A stretch of DNA of 64,000 nt, from positions 104,623 to 168,622 of the forward strand of contig CAXXGF010000036.1 in the NCBI GenBank assembly GCA_963677445.2, written 5' to 3'. Positions 36,971-44,718 of this stretch are shown in pieces. Both the position numbers and the translations under genes were made by a program. The DNA is from G963677445 sp963677445. GTDB taxonomy: Bacteria; Bacteroidota; Ignavibacteria; Ignavibacteriales; Melioribacteraceae. Within the stretch, counting starts at the first letter, position 1, and the number at the start of each line of letters is the position of its first letter. Below the pieces are notes generated by a model that was not told where the DNA came from, did no database searches, and saw nothing but the letters and a program-made list of their open reading frames with translations.

Positions 36971-37255
36971 TCACTTCTTTTTGAACATTTTGAGCATTCG
37001 GTCGGTAACCATAAATCCCCCGACAACATTTATTGTCGCGAAAATGATCGCGACAAGACCTAATATAGTGCTGATTGTAAACTCATCAGCTCCGGCGCTG
37101 ATTAAAGCCCCGACAATTGTAATTCCGGAAATAGCGTTCGATCCGGACATCAATGGAGTGTGCAGAGTCGGAGGTACCTTCGTAATAAGCTCAAAACCTG
37201 TAAAGACCGCCAGCACAAAAACGTAAATCATCATTAAAAGTTCGAAGTTTTCCAT
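36971..37255 (-). CDS. pntAB: NAD(P) transhydrogenase subunit alpha part 2 (membrane)
   Basis: A 94-residue protein with three to four membrane helices. Conserved blocks FTGFELITKVPPTLHTPLMS and GSNAISGITIVGAL belong to the C-terminal membrane part of the alpha subunit, which is a separate gene in three-subunit transhydrogenases such as that of Rhodospirillum. It lies 9 bases from both neighbours in the order pntAA-pntAB-pntB. Confidence 0.95.
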   Translation of the reverse strand: MENFELLMMIYVFVLAVFTGFELITKVPPTLHTPLMSGSNAISGITIVGALISAGADEFTISTILGLVAIIFATINVVGGFMVTDRMLKMFKKK

Positions 37256-37264
37256 TTTTTGCCT

Positions 37265-38413
37265 TTATTTATTTATTATTCCTTTTACTCTTTCATTTAT
37301 CACCGCGCCTTCGCGTGTAATCAGCGAGCCCATTACAATTTCATCTTCAAGATCAAATTCAACTTTAGCATCTTTAGAAATATAATCGAGCAAAGCCATA
37401 ACATTTTTTGAATAAACCTCGCTTGCGTTTGTGGCAACCATACTCGGCAGATTGGGTTCGCCAATGATCGTAACATTATATTTTACAACTGTTTCACCCT
37501 TGACACTGACCTCACAGTTGCCGCCAAATTCAACAGCCATATCGAGCACAACAGAGCCGGGGCGCATATTTTTCACCATCTCTTCAGTTACGAGAACCGG
37601 GGCTTTTCTTCCCGGAACAAGCGCGGTTGTTATTACAATATCCGCTTCTGTTACATGTTTGAATATCAACTCTTTCTGTTTTTTCAGGAATTCTTCCGAA
37701 GCTTCTTTAGCGTAACCACCTTCATCCTGCATATCCTCATCTGTATCGACCTCAATAAATCTTCCGCCAAGACTCTGAACTTCTTCTTTTACCTGGGGAC
37801 GAATATCTGATACTTCCACTACAGCTCCGAGTCTTTTAGCTGTTCCAAGCGCCTGCAAACCAGCAACTCCCGCGCCCATTATCACAACTCTTGCCGGCGA
37901 TATTGTTCCTGCCGCGGTCATCATAAGTGGGAATATTTTTTTCAGATGATTAGCCGCCAGCAATACACTTTTATAACCGGCGATATTTGCCTGCGAACTT
38001 AAAACATCCATCTTCTGGGCGAGTGTTGTACGGGGAACCATATCCATTGCTATAAAATTAATTCCCTTTTCAGCGCATTGCTGAGCAACTTCCGGATAAT
38101 GAAGCACATAAGCAAAAGCGATCAGCAGGCTTCCTTTGTTCATCAAATCAAGTTCATTTTTCCCTGAATCGGTATTCTCTATGGGTCTCTGAATTTTTAG
38201 AATAATTTCACCCTTTTTGTAAAGCTCTTCAGCGTTATCAATAATTGCTCCGCCAGCCTTTTCATAATCAGCATCTGTAAATCCCGCCGCTAATCCCGCT
38301 TCTTTCTGAATATTAACAGTCCAGCCCTTTTTCACTAACTTCGCGGTAGTATCTGGTGTAAGGGCCACCCTGTTTTCACCTTTTAATATTTCTTTTGGTA
38401 CCGAGATTATCAC
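37265..38413 (-). CDS. pntAA: NAD(P) transhydrogenase subunit alpha part 1 (NAD-binding)
   Basis: A 382-residue soluble domain I of the proton-translocating transhydrogenase, related to alanine dehydrogenase. VPKEILKGENRVALTPDTTA opens the protein, GAGVAGLQALGTAKRLGA is the NAD-binding Rossmann loop, and VVEVSDIRPQVKEEVQSLGG and ITTALVPGRKAPVLVTEEMV are family blocks. The start is GTG at 38413 with AGGAG 7 bases upstream. It is the first gene of the operon, and the promoter should lie in 38414-38550. The direction in vivo is normally NADPH formation driven by the proton gradient. Confidence 0.95.
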   Translation of the reverse strand: MIISVPKEILKGENRVALTPDTTAKLVKKGWTVNIQKEAGLAAGFTDADYEKAGGAIIDNAEELYKKGEIILKIQRPIENTDSGKNELDLMNKGSLLIAFAYVLHYPEVAQQCAEKGINFIAMDMVPRTTLAQKMDVLSSQANIAGYKSVLLAANHLKKIFPLMMTAAGTISPARVVIMGAGVAGLQALGTAKRLGAVVEVSDIRPQVKEEVQSLGGRFIEVDTDEDMQDEGGYAKEASEEFLKKQKELIFKHVTEADIVITTALVPGRKAPVLVTEEMVKNMRPGSVVLDMAVEFGGNCEVSVKGETVVKYNVTIIGEPNLPSMVATNASEVYSKNVMALLDYISKDAKVEFDLEDEIVMGSLITREGAVINERVKGIINK

Positions 38414-38943
38414 AATTGATCTCCTGTAATATTAATTCAGTTTTGCAAAAAATCATATATAAAAGCACAACTTGTCTTTAATTCATATTCGCTAACAACA
38501 TTTGAATTAAGATAATTCCCCAACCCGAAACATTATATGTGAATTAAATAATAGTTGATTTGATCAGGATAAAACCTAAAAGAAGAGTAGGTTATTTTTG
38601 ATTTTGAAAGCAGGAGGGACTTAATTGACAATTGATAATTGCAAAACTCCTGACTCCTGTCAGGAATAACTACTTATTGAAATTTATTCGAAAAATAAAT
38701 TGTCGTAATGTCGACGCGCATCCCAAGATATAAATGGATAACTTATTCATTTGCGGAATGTTACATATATTATTTTACTCTCCTGGATAAATATGGCGTA
38801 TCTGACTGCACACCGAATATTTTGCATATCGCAAGAAATTCGTTGAATTCTGCCCGGGTAAATAAAATCACGACAAAATAATTTGATGGGAGTCCGGAGT
38901 TCTGAATTTGTTACTGAATTGGCATCTCCATTAAATAATTATG
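38414..38943. other. Intergenic region
   Basis: About 530 bases between pntAA and the PagL-like gene, mostly A+T-rich. A short minus-strand run (about 38775-38880) reads FTRAEFNEFLAICKIFGVQS to a TAA without a start and may be a gene scrap. A small TCCTGACTCCTGTCAGGA dyad lies near 38650. Nothing else was recognised. Confidence 0.4.
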
Positions 38944-40056
38944 TTAAAATGACCAGGAAACCCTCAGATCGAAAAAATCGGCTACATGGCCGTACGATTT
39001 GAAGTTTAGCCCGGCTGAAAACCTTTTGTTAAAACGGTACATAAGGCCGTAACGCTGGTACATAAAATCACTTTCCACCAGGGGCCTGTATACATAAAAT
39101 CCCAGCGAAGTGCTGAATTGTGTATTTCCCATAACAAATTCGTGCCCAACAATTACCGATACGCGGTGGTAATCATAACGGCCTCCATGATAACGGGCAT
39201 TTTTTGAGCGCCCCCTGCCATTCATCTCCAGTTCAATGCCATAAAGAAAGGAGTGGAGCGGCGAAACTCTGTTATGCCTCAGGTATTGAATTCCAACCAT
39301 GGGGAACTGCCCCGAATCGGGGAAACTTATCGCTGAAAGCCCCCCATAAAGCACAATCTCGTTTTGAACCTTCTCAGCCTTTTCAAAGTATTCAGGGTCC
39401 CTTTTTCTTTCATGAGGGAATTCACCCTTCTCAAAGGAATACTGCACACCCAGACTGAAAGAGGGAAAGTTTATTCCCCCGTTGGGTTCTTTGATGCCGG
39501 CATTTGACTGGTGATTCATGTTAATTGAAAAATTGACTCCGTAATCATCATTAAACTGGTAAAGAAAACCGAAATTGACAAAGAGATTAAAATTGAAATG
39601 CATAGCGTAGGACATATTATCCCTGTTGTTCTCTTTATCATAAGGTTTGGTAAGATAAGCAAATCCTGCTCCACCCCTGACGAAAGGATTAAACTTTCCC
39701 GGCAGAACAAAATAATATGTAAAATCAAGCCCCGTCGCGAATCCGTAGCCAAGTATACCAGGTTTGGTATAATCCCATATCATTCCGTAAATTCCAAACC
39801 GGGGATAACAACCGCAGTTGTTCCAGACATCCTGGTTGTTATAACGCCATGAAAGATTCAGCTCAAGTCCCCTGGGATAAGATTCCGCCGCGCTTTTAAC
39901 CCATCTGGAATGCTGGATTATCCACCCGTAATGCATCCTAACTCCAAGATTAACGGGATCTTCACAGGTTTTACAGCAGTTTTTTTCCCGGGCGTGGTTT
40001 TGAATACCGGCGAAAAAAATAAAAATCAGAAGAAGGGTAACTTTCAAGCGGGCCAT
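38944..40056 (-). CDS. PagL-like acyloxyacyl hydrolase (lipid A deacylase family) outer-membrane protein
   Basis: A 370-residue exported protein with a signal peptide (about 1-22). The first half is a PagL-like beta-barrel (FATGLDFTYYF, PGKFNPFVRGGAGFAYL) with the catalytic His-x-Ser motif in NHQSNAGIKEPNGG, matching the lipid A 3-O-deacylase signature HxSNA. The protein is about twice the length of classical PagL. Its second half (about 215-370) is another strand-rich segment, possibly a second barrel copy without the motif. It follows the Wzi-like gene by 12 bases, so the two outer-membrane proteins are co-transcribed. A role in lipopolysaccharide remodelling is inferred. Confidence 0.72.
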   Translation of the reverse strand: MARLKVTLLLIFIFFAGIQNHAREKNCCKTCEDPVNLGVRMHYGWIIQHSRWVKSAAESYPRGLELNLSWRYNNQDVWNNCGCYPRFGIYGMIWDYTKPGILGYGFATGLDFTYYFVLPGKFNPFVRGGAGFAYLTKPYDKENNRDNMSYAMHFNFNLFVNFGFLYQFNDDYGVNFSINMNHQSNAGIKEPNGGINFPSFSLGVQYSFEKGEFPHERKRDPEYFEKAEKVQNEIVLYGGLSAISFPDSGQFPMVGIQYLRHNRVSPLHSFLYGIELEMNGRGRSKNARYHGGRYDYHRVSVIVGHEFVMGNTQFSTSLGFYVYRPLVESDFMYQRYGLMYRFNKRFSAGLNFKSYGHVADFFDLRVSWSF

Positions 40057-40068
40057 ATATGGAAATCC

Positions 40069-41760
40069 TTAATATCCGAAATGGAATTTTATTACAGAAT
40101 AAGTTGTGTTTTCAATCGTGTCGTGAAGATGATTTTTAAGAATATTATAAGACAGAATAAAATCAATATAAAGTTCTCTTATTAGTTCTGTTTTTATCTT
40201 CAGCGAGAAAGTATGATTATCAATTTTTTCTCCATCCAGGAAATAAGCCTCTTCGGGGCTTCCATCTGTTTTCTCCTGAGAATACTGAATGTCGCCCCCG
40301 GCATTAAATATTATATTCCCCTCGCTGTCATAAAGGTTTTCCCCGGAGGTTATACCGACATACTCAATTTCCGCCCTTATTCTGCTGTTAAAATTATACG
40401 CGGCGTTTAAATAAAATTCCCGTGAGTTTGGTCCGATGGGATGACCAAGTATAATTCCATAAGCGCTATAGGTATTGCCGGGAATACGGTGGCTGTATAC
40501 ATAGGGCCTCAGATATGTATATTCAAAATTCAGGAACATATCATCAAAAGAAAATGGTCTCGTCCATAAAAAGCCCGCCTGGAAAGCTGACTTGTTGCTG
40601 AAATGATTCGGCTTATTTACATTAATTGTTTCATCAAGAAAATAGGTAAGCTGGAATTCAAAATCGGGGATAAAATCAGATTGAAAATCGAGGAAGAAAG
40701 TGCCGTTATCACGGTCCTGCATGGCAATTTCAAGAAACTTGTAAAAAATAAGGGGATTCAGATAGCCTATCTCAATACCCCTCCCCGAATAAACGATTGT
40801 CTGCCCCATGCCAATATCAAATAGCCCGGGCCAGGAAAGTTTAAATCGGTTGCTCGCGAAATGTTTGGTGTAATTATCCTCTATTCCTTTATGCAGCTCA
40901 CCAACAGTTGTTGCGTGAAATGAATAAAAATTAAAAATCCCATATCTGAAGCGGAATTTAACCAGGTCCATATAAGGTCCTTCACCTGAAAATGAAAGGC
41001 GGGAATGATAACCAAGTCCGAATTTTGTTTTTTCTCTTCCAATCAGAAAATCGACCTCCATATCTTCAGCGGGAGTATCATAATATTTTATGTAACCGGT
41101 AGTTATATCGTAATTATTAATATTTTCCTGATTTATTAAAAACTTGGTGCTGTAATTAAGTGACCTGTCAATCTCAGGAGCGTAACCGCGCGAACCGCTT
41201 ACCAGTCCTTTGCTCATCCTGAACGCGAATCCAAATTTGTCAAGCGCCGTTCCCCGAAATCTGATTCCAATATCGTAGATCTCCGCATTGTTCATTTCCG
41301 GTGAAAATTTCTGGCCATGAGTATAATTCCCTACCCCTTCAAAAAAGAGGTTAACAGACTCATTTCTTTCTGAATAAAGATATTTTATATTATCTGAAAA
41401 AATGGCGGCAAATCTCTCGGTAATTGAATTTTGCCCCTCAAAAAAGCCGTAATTTAATCTTAGAGAATCACAGTATGAATAATCAAACTCTATACGATAT
41501 TTTTCGATAATTGATTTTTCTGTCGCTGAAAGTGAAGCCCGGTTATCCCAAAGAAAGTTTATTTTTTCAATCACCTCCCTTCTGGTAAGATTGGGAAAAT
41601 CATAGTGAAGATTCCTTACCATGCCCCTTACTTTCATCTCTTTAAGAAAGTTATAAACCGGATGATCAAGCGGAACATATTCCGCCTGACCTTTTATTCC
41701 GGATGATATGAATAAAAATATCAGAATAACCGGGAGGAAATAATCTCTGAAAAAGTTCAT
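40069..41760 (-). CDS. Wzi-like capsule-assembly outer-membrane barrel protein
   Basis: A 563-residue protein with a signal peptide (about 1-24, ending IKGQAEY). A short N-terminal helical domain (VPLDHPVYNFLKEMKVRGMV) resembles that of FCB proteins annotated as capsule assembly Wzi family, and the rest is a long series of amphipathic strands ending in an aromatic residue (IKFHFGY). Wzi proteins are surface lectins that anchor capsular polysaccharide. The assignment rests on overall pattern, and a generic porin-like barrel is the alternative. First gene of a pair with the PagL-like protein. Confidence 0.6.
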   Translation of the reverse strand: MNFFRDYFLPVILIFLFISSGIKGQAEYVPLDHPVYNFLKEMKVRGMVRNLHYDFPNLTRREVIEKINFLWDNRASLSATEKSIIEKYRIEFDYSYCDSLRLNYGFFEGQNSITERFAAIFSDNIKYLYSERNESVNLFFEGVGNYTHGQKFSPEMNNAEIYDIGIRFRGTALDKFGFAFRMSKGLVSGSRGYAPEIDRSLNYSTKFLINQENINNYDITTGYIKYYDTPAEDMEVDFLIGREKTKFGLGYHSRLSFSGEGPYMDLVKFRFRYGIFNFYSFHATTVGELHKGIEDNYTKHFASNRFKLSWPGLFDIGMGQTIVYSGRGIEIGYLNPLIFYKFLEIAMQDRDNGTFFLDFQSDFIPDFEFQLTYFLDETINVNKPNHFSNKSAFQAGFLWTRPFSFDDMFLNFEYTYLRPYVYSHRIPGNTYSAYGIILGHPIGPNSREFYLNAAYNFNSRIRAEIEYVGITSGENLYDSEGNIIFNAGGDIQYSQEKTDGSPEEAYFLDGEKIDNHTFSLKIKTELIRELYIDFILSYNILKNHLHDTIENTTYSVIKFHFGY

Positions 41761-42026
41761 GATCTATCCGGAAAAAATTAGCGTTAAAATTATTTTTCAA
41801 ACAGGCAGCTAAATTTAATTTAAAAAAAGATTTTTAACAATCTGAGGCAATTATTTTTCCATAATAGCGGTCAGAAAAACTGATCCTTTTTTTATTGAAA
41901 ATTATCGTAAAAAAATTTGGCAGGCACTCTGAATTTTTATAATTTTAAGACTAAGATATCCTTGTTATCCTTTTTAGAATAACAATCTTAGATAATTAAA
42001 TAAATCCAAAATTAAGGACAAACGTT

Positions 42027-42881
42027 ATGGCCAGGATTCTTCATAAAAAACAGTTGTCAGACGATGTTTTCTTAATGCGGGTTTATGCGCCGCTCATTGC
42101 CGAGGAACGTTCAGCCGGGCAGTTCATAATCTTGCAGATAAATGATGACTACGGCGAAAGAATACCGCTTACTATCGCTGATGCCGATACTGATGAAGGT
42201 TCGATCACCCTTATTTTTCAGGTGGTTGGAAAATCTACGCTCGATCTATCAAATTTTAATGAAGGTGATGAGATACCAACTCTTGTAGGACCGCTTGGTA
42301 CACCGACTCACATAAAAAACTTCGGAAGAGTTGTCTGTGTCGGAGGGGGAATCGGTGTCGCTCCGCTGCATCCGATAGCACAGGCGCTGAAAGCGGCGGG
42401 TAATCATGTAACAACAATTATCGGAGCCCGCAATAAAGAGCTTCTTATACTCGAAGATAAAATGAAAGCTATCGCCGATGAATTTGTTGTCTGCACAGAT
42501 GATGGCAGCTATGGCAGAAAAGCGCTTGTTACCGTACCTTTGAAAGAAGAATGTGAAAAAGATCCTAAACCGGATATGGTTATCGCTATCGGACCTCCGG
42601 TAATGATGAAATTCTGCTCCGAAACCACCCGCCCCTATGGTGTATTCACCCAGGTATCTCTCAACACTATCATGGTAGACGGGACCGGAATGTGCGGCGG
42701 CTGCCGTGTTAACGTTGGTGACGAAGTGAAGTTTGTATGTGTTGACGGGCCTGAATTTGACGGACACAAAGTTGATTTCGACAATATGATGAGCCGTCTG
42801 GGTTCTTACAAAAAATTTGAAACCGAGAGACACAGATGTCATCTTGAGGAAGCAATGAAAGAGAAGGAGGCAGCTAAATGA
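42027..42881 (+). CDS. nfnA: NfnA: ferredoxin-NADP reductase-type subunit of bifurcating transhydrogenase (SudB-like)
   Basis: A 284-residue FAD/NAD-binding protein. IPLTIADAD binds flavin, VCVGGGIGVAPLHPIAQALK is the pyridine-nucleotide loop, and a C-terminal [2Fe-2S] site is formed by the Cys of GTGMCGGCRV and FVCVDGPEFDGH. NfnAB catalyses NADH plus reduced ferredoxin plus 2 NADP+ to NAD+ plus 2 NADPH (reversible, flavin-based bifurcation); sulfide dehydrogenase is the older name for close relatives. An AAGGA site lies 8 bases before the ATG. Its TGA overlaps the nfnB ATG in an ATGA junction, indicating translational coupling. Confidence 0.9.
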   Translation: MARILHKKQLSDDVFLMRVYAPLIAEERSAGQFIILQINDDYGERIPLTIADADTDEGSITLIFQVVGKSTLDLSNFNEGDEIPTLVGPLGTPTHIKNFGRVVCVGGGIGVAPLHPIAQALKAAGNHVTTIIGARNKELLILEDKMKAIADEFVVCTDDGSYGRKALVTVPLKEECEKDPKPDMVIAIGPPVMMKFCSETTRPYGVFTQVSLNTIMVDGTGMCGGCRVNVGDEVKFVCVDGPEFDGHKVDFDNMMSRLGSYKKFETERHRCHLEEAMKEKEAAK

Positions 42882-44374
42882 AACATGTAAGCCCCGAAGT
42901 CCTCGCGGAAAACGCGAAAGTATTGCTCGCGGAAATGCTTGAGAAAAAAGATACACTAAAACCAAAAGACCGGATGGCAATTCCTCCCCAGATGATGCGG
43001 GAACAGAATCCCGATATCAGGAGAGGAAATCTTGAGGAAGTAGCAATCGGCTATACTGCCGAACAGGCTCAGCTTGAAGCTATGCGCTGCCTGCAATGTA
43101 AGAAAAAAACATGTGTAAATGACTGCCCGGTATATATAGATATCCCCAATTTTGTCGGTTTAATAGCCGAAGGTGATTTCCAGGGAGCTGTTGATGAAAT
43201 TAAAAGAACCAGCCTCCTTCCCTCAATCTGCGGAAGGGTTTGTCCCCAGGAATCACAATGCCAGATGAACTGCACAGTCGGACGCGGACTTAAAGATGTC
43301 GATAAAGGTGTTGCTATCGGCAGACTCGAACGATTTGTAGCGGATTGGGAAAGAAATAATGGCGGAATTAAACCACCGAGCGTAAAACCGGCTACCGGTA
43401 AAAAAGTCGCTATCGTTGGCAGCGGCCCGGCAGGACTTGTAGTGGCTGCCGATGTTCGCCGTGAAGGACATGATGTGACAATTTTTGAAGCTTTCCACAA
43501 ACTTGGCGGTGTAATGATTTATGGCATTCCTGAATTCAGGCTGCCAAATTCTATTGTCGATCAGGAAATAAGCACACTCCGCGAAATGGGTGTTAAATTC
43601 GAAACTAACTTTGTTGTTGGCCGAACACGCAAACTTACCGATCTTATCGAAAAGGATGGTTTTGACGCTGTATTTGTTGGAACAGGCGCCGGACTGCCCA
43701 TGTTTATGAATATCGAAGGTGAAAACCTTGTTGGGGTATTCTCGGCAAATGAATATCTTACCAGGGCAAACCTGATGCGCGCCTTTGAAAAAGGTAAAGC
43801 TGACACACCGATTTATGAATCTAAAAACGTTGTTGTGCTCGGCGGCGGAAACGTGGCGATGGATTCCGCGAGAATGGCAATCAGACTCGGCGCTGAAAAA
43901 GTATATGTCGTATACCGCCGAACCGAAAAAGAGATGCCTGCCAGGAAAGAGGAAGTGCATCATGCCAAAGAAGAAGGAATTGAATTCCATTTCCTTAATA
44001 ACGCGAAAAGAATCCTCGGCGATGAAAACGGACGTGTAAAAGCGATGGAATGCCTCAAGTATGAACTTGGTGAACCGGACGCTTCAGGCAGAAGACGCCC
44101 CGTTGTTATTCCCGGTAGTGAGTTCATCATTGATGTCGATACCGTTATTGTCGCGATAGGAAACGGAAGCAATCCTCTTATTAGTCAGACTACCCCCGCT
44201 ATCGAAACAAACCGTTGGGGAAATATTGTCGTTGATGAAAAGCAGAAAACAACCGTTGATAAAATATACGCCGGCGGAGATATCGTTCTCGGAGCGGCAA
44301 CCGTTATCCTCGCTATGGGCGAAGGAAGACGCGCCGCGGCTTCTATAAATGAACTGCTCGCCTCAGAAAAGTAA
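42878..44374 (+). CDS. nfnB: NfnB: glutamate synthase small-chain-like bifurcating subunit
   Basis: A 498-residue protein. The N-terminal domain carries two [4Fe-4S] clusters (CLQCKKKTCVNDCP and CGRVCPQESQCQMNC). The FAD site is VAIVGSGPAGLVVAADVRRE, and the NADPH site is VVLGGGNVAMDSARMAIRLG, with a C-terminal AGGDIVLGAATVILAMGEGR FAD block. This is the bifurcating-flavin subunit of NfnAB and is homologous to GltD. Close linkage to nfnA excludes a plain glutamate synthase small subunit, and no gltB is present. GGAGG precedes the start, and a strong terminator follows. Confidence 0.9.
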   Translation: MKHVSPEVLAENAKVLLAEMLEKKDTLKPKDRMAIPPQMMREQNPDIRRGNLEEVAIGYTAEQAQLEAMRCLQCKKKTCVNDCPVYIDIPNFVGLIAEGDFQGAVDEIKRTSLLPSICGRVCPQESQCQMNCTVGRGLKDVDKGVAIGRLERFVADWERNNGGIKPPSVKPATGKKVAIVGSGPAGLVVAADVRREGHDVTIFEAFHKLGGVMIYGIPEFRLPNSIVDQEISTLREMGVKFETNFVVGRTRKLTDLIEKDGFDAVFVGTGAGLPMFMNIEGENLVGVFSANEYLTRANLMRAFEKGKADTPIYESKNVVVLGGGNVAMDSARMAIRLGAEKVYVVYRRTEKEMPARKEEVHHAKEEGIEFHFLNNAKRILGDENGRVKAMECLKYELGEPDASGRRRPVVIPGSEFIIDVDTVIVAIGNGSNPLISQTTPAIETNRWGNIVVDEKQKTTVDKIYAGGDIVLGAATVILAMGEGRRAAASINELLASEK

Positions 44375-44401
44375 TTCAGGCAGAACTATATATATACCAA
44401 C

Positions 44402-44437
44402 AAGAGCCGTCCCATTTTGGGGCGGCTCTTTCGTTTT
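44402..44437 (+). terminator. Terminator of nfnAB
   Basis: AAGAGCCG (44402-44409) and CGGCTCTT (44423-44430) arms, with an inner CCC/GGG pairing across a 4-base loop, are followed by TCGTTTTT. Confidence 0.88.
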
Positions 44438-44442
44438 TATCC

Positions 44443-44665
44443 GTAGGACAGAATTGCATTCTGTCCTAAACACCCGGCGAATTCACAAATTTGATAAAAA
44501 ATTCGGTCACTTCACACACCCCTTCCTACCCAAGCCACAAATCCCAAATCCCTCCTGTAGGACAGAATTGCATTCTGTCCTGACCCACCCGGCGAACTCA
44601 CAAATTTGATAAAAATTGTTTTACCTCACATCGCCTGTATAGGACAGATTACAAATCTGTCCTAC
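44443..44665. repeat. Three GTAGGACAG palindromes in tandem
   Basis: Hairpins at 44443-44467, 44557-44581 (both with a GAATTGCATTC centre) and 44640-44664 (GATTACAAATC centre), all with TAGGACAG/CTGTCCTA outer arms. The first two are each followed by a repeated tail containing CACCCGGCGAA and TCACAAATTTGATAAAAA, so the unit is larger than the hairpin. They fill the gap between nfnB and the prolyl oligopeptidase terminator. Confidence 0.8.
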
Positions 44666-44675
44666 AAAAGAAGAG

Positions 44676-44708
44676 CGGATACTTCAGTTACGCTGCCTGA
44701 AGTATCCG
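44676..44708 (-). terminator. Hairpin downstream of the prolyl oligopeptidase gene
   Basis: Perfect 12-bp arms CGGATACTTCAG (44676-44687) and CTGAAGTATCCG (44697-44708) with a 9-base loop. On the minus strand the tail is CTCTTCTTTTG, a modest T-tract. It lies 10 bases after the stop codon. Confidence 0.7.
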
Positions 44709-44718
44709 TCTGGTAAAA

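Noticed and set aside
43253..43990. 245-residue minus-strand open frame inside nfnB
   Set aside because: It is a long antisense shadow of a conserved gene, with cysteine- and histidine-rich composition typical of reverse-frame translation and no domain.
42878..44374. Glutamate synthase small subunit (gltD)
   Set aside because: The sequence is homologous, but there is no large subunit and the gene is coupled by ATGA to an NfnA-type reductase, which defines NfnAB.
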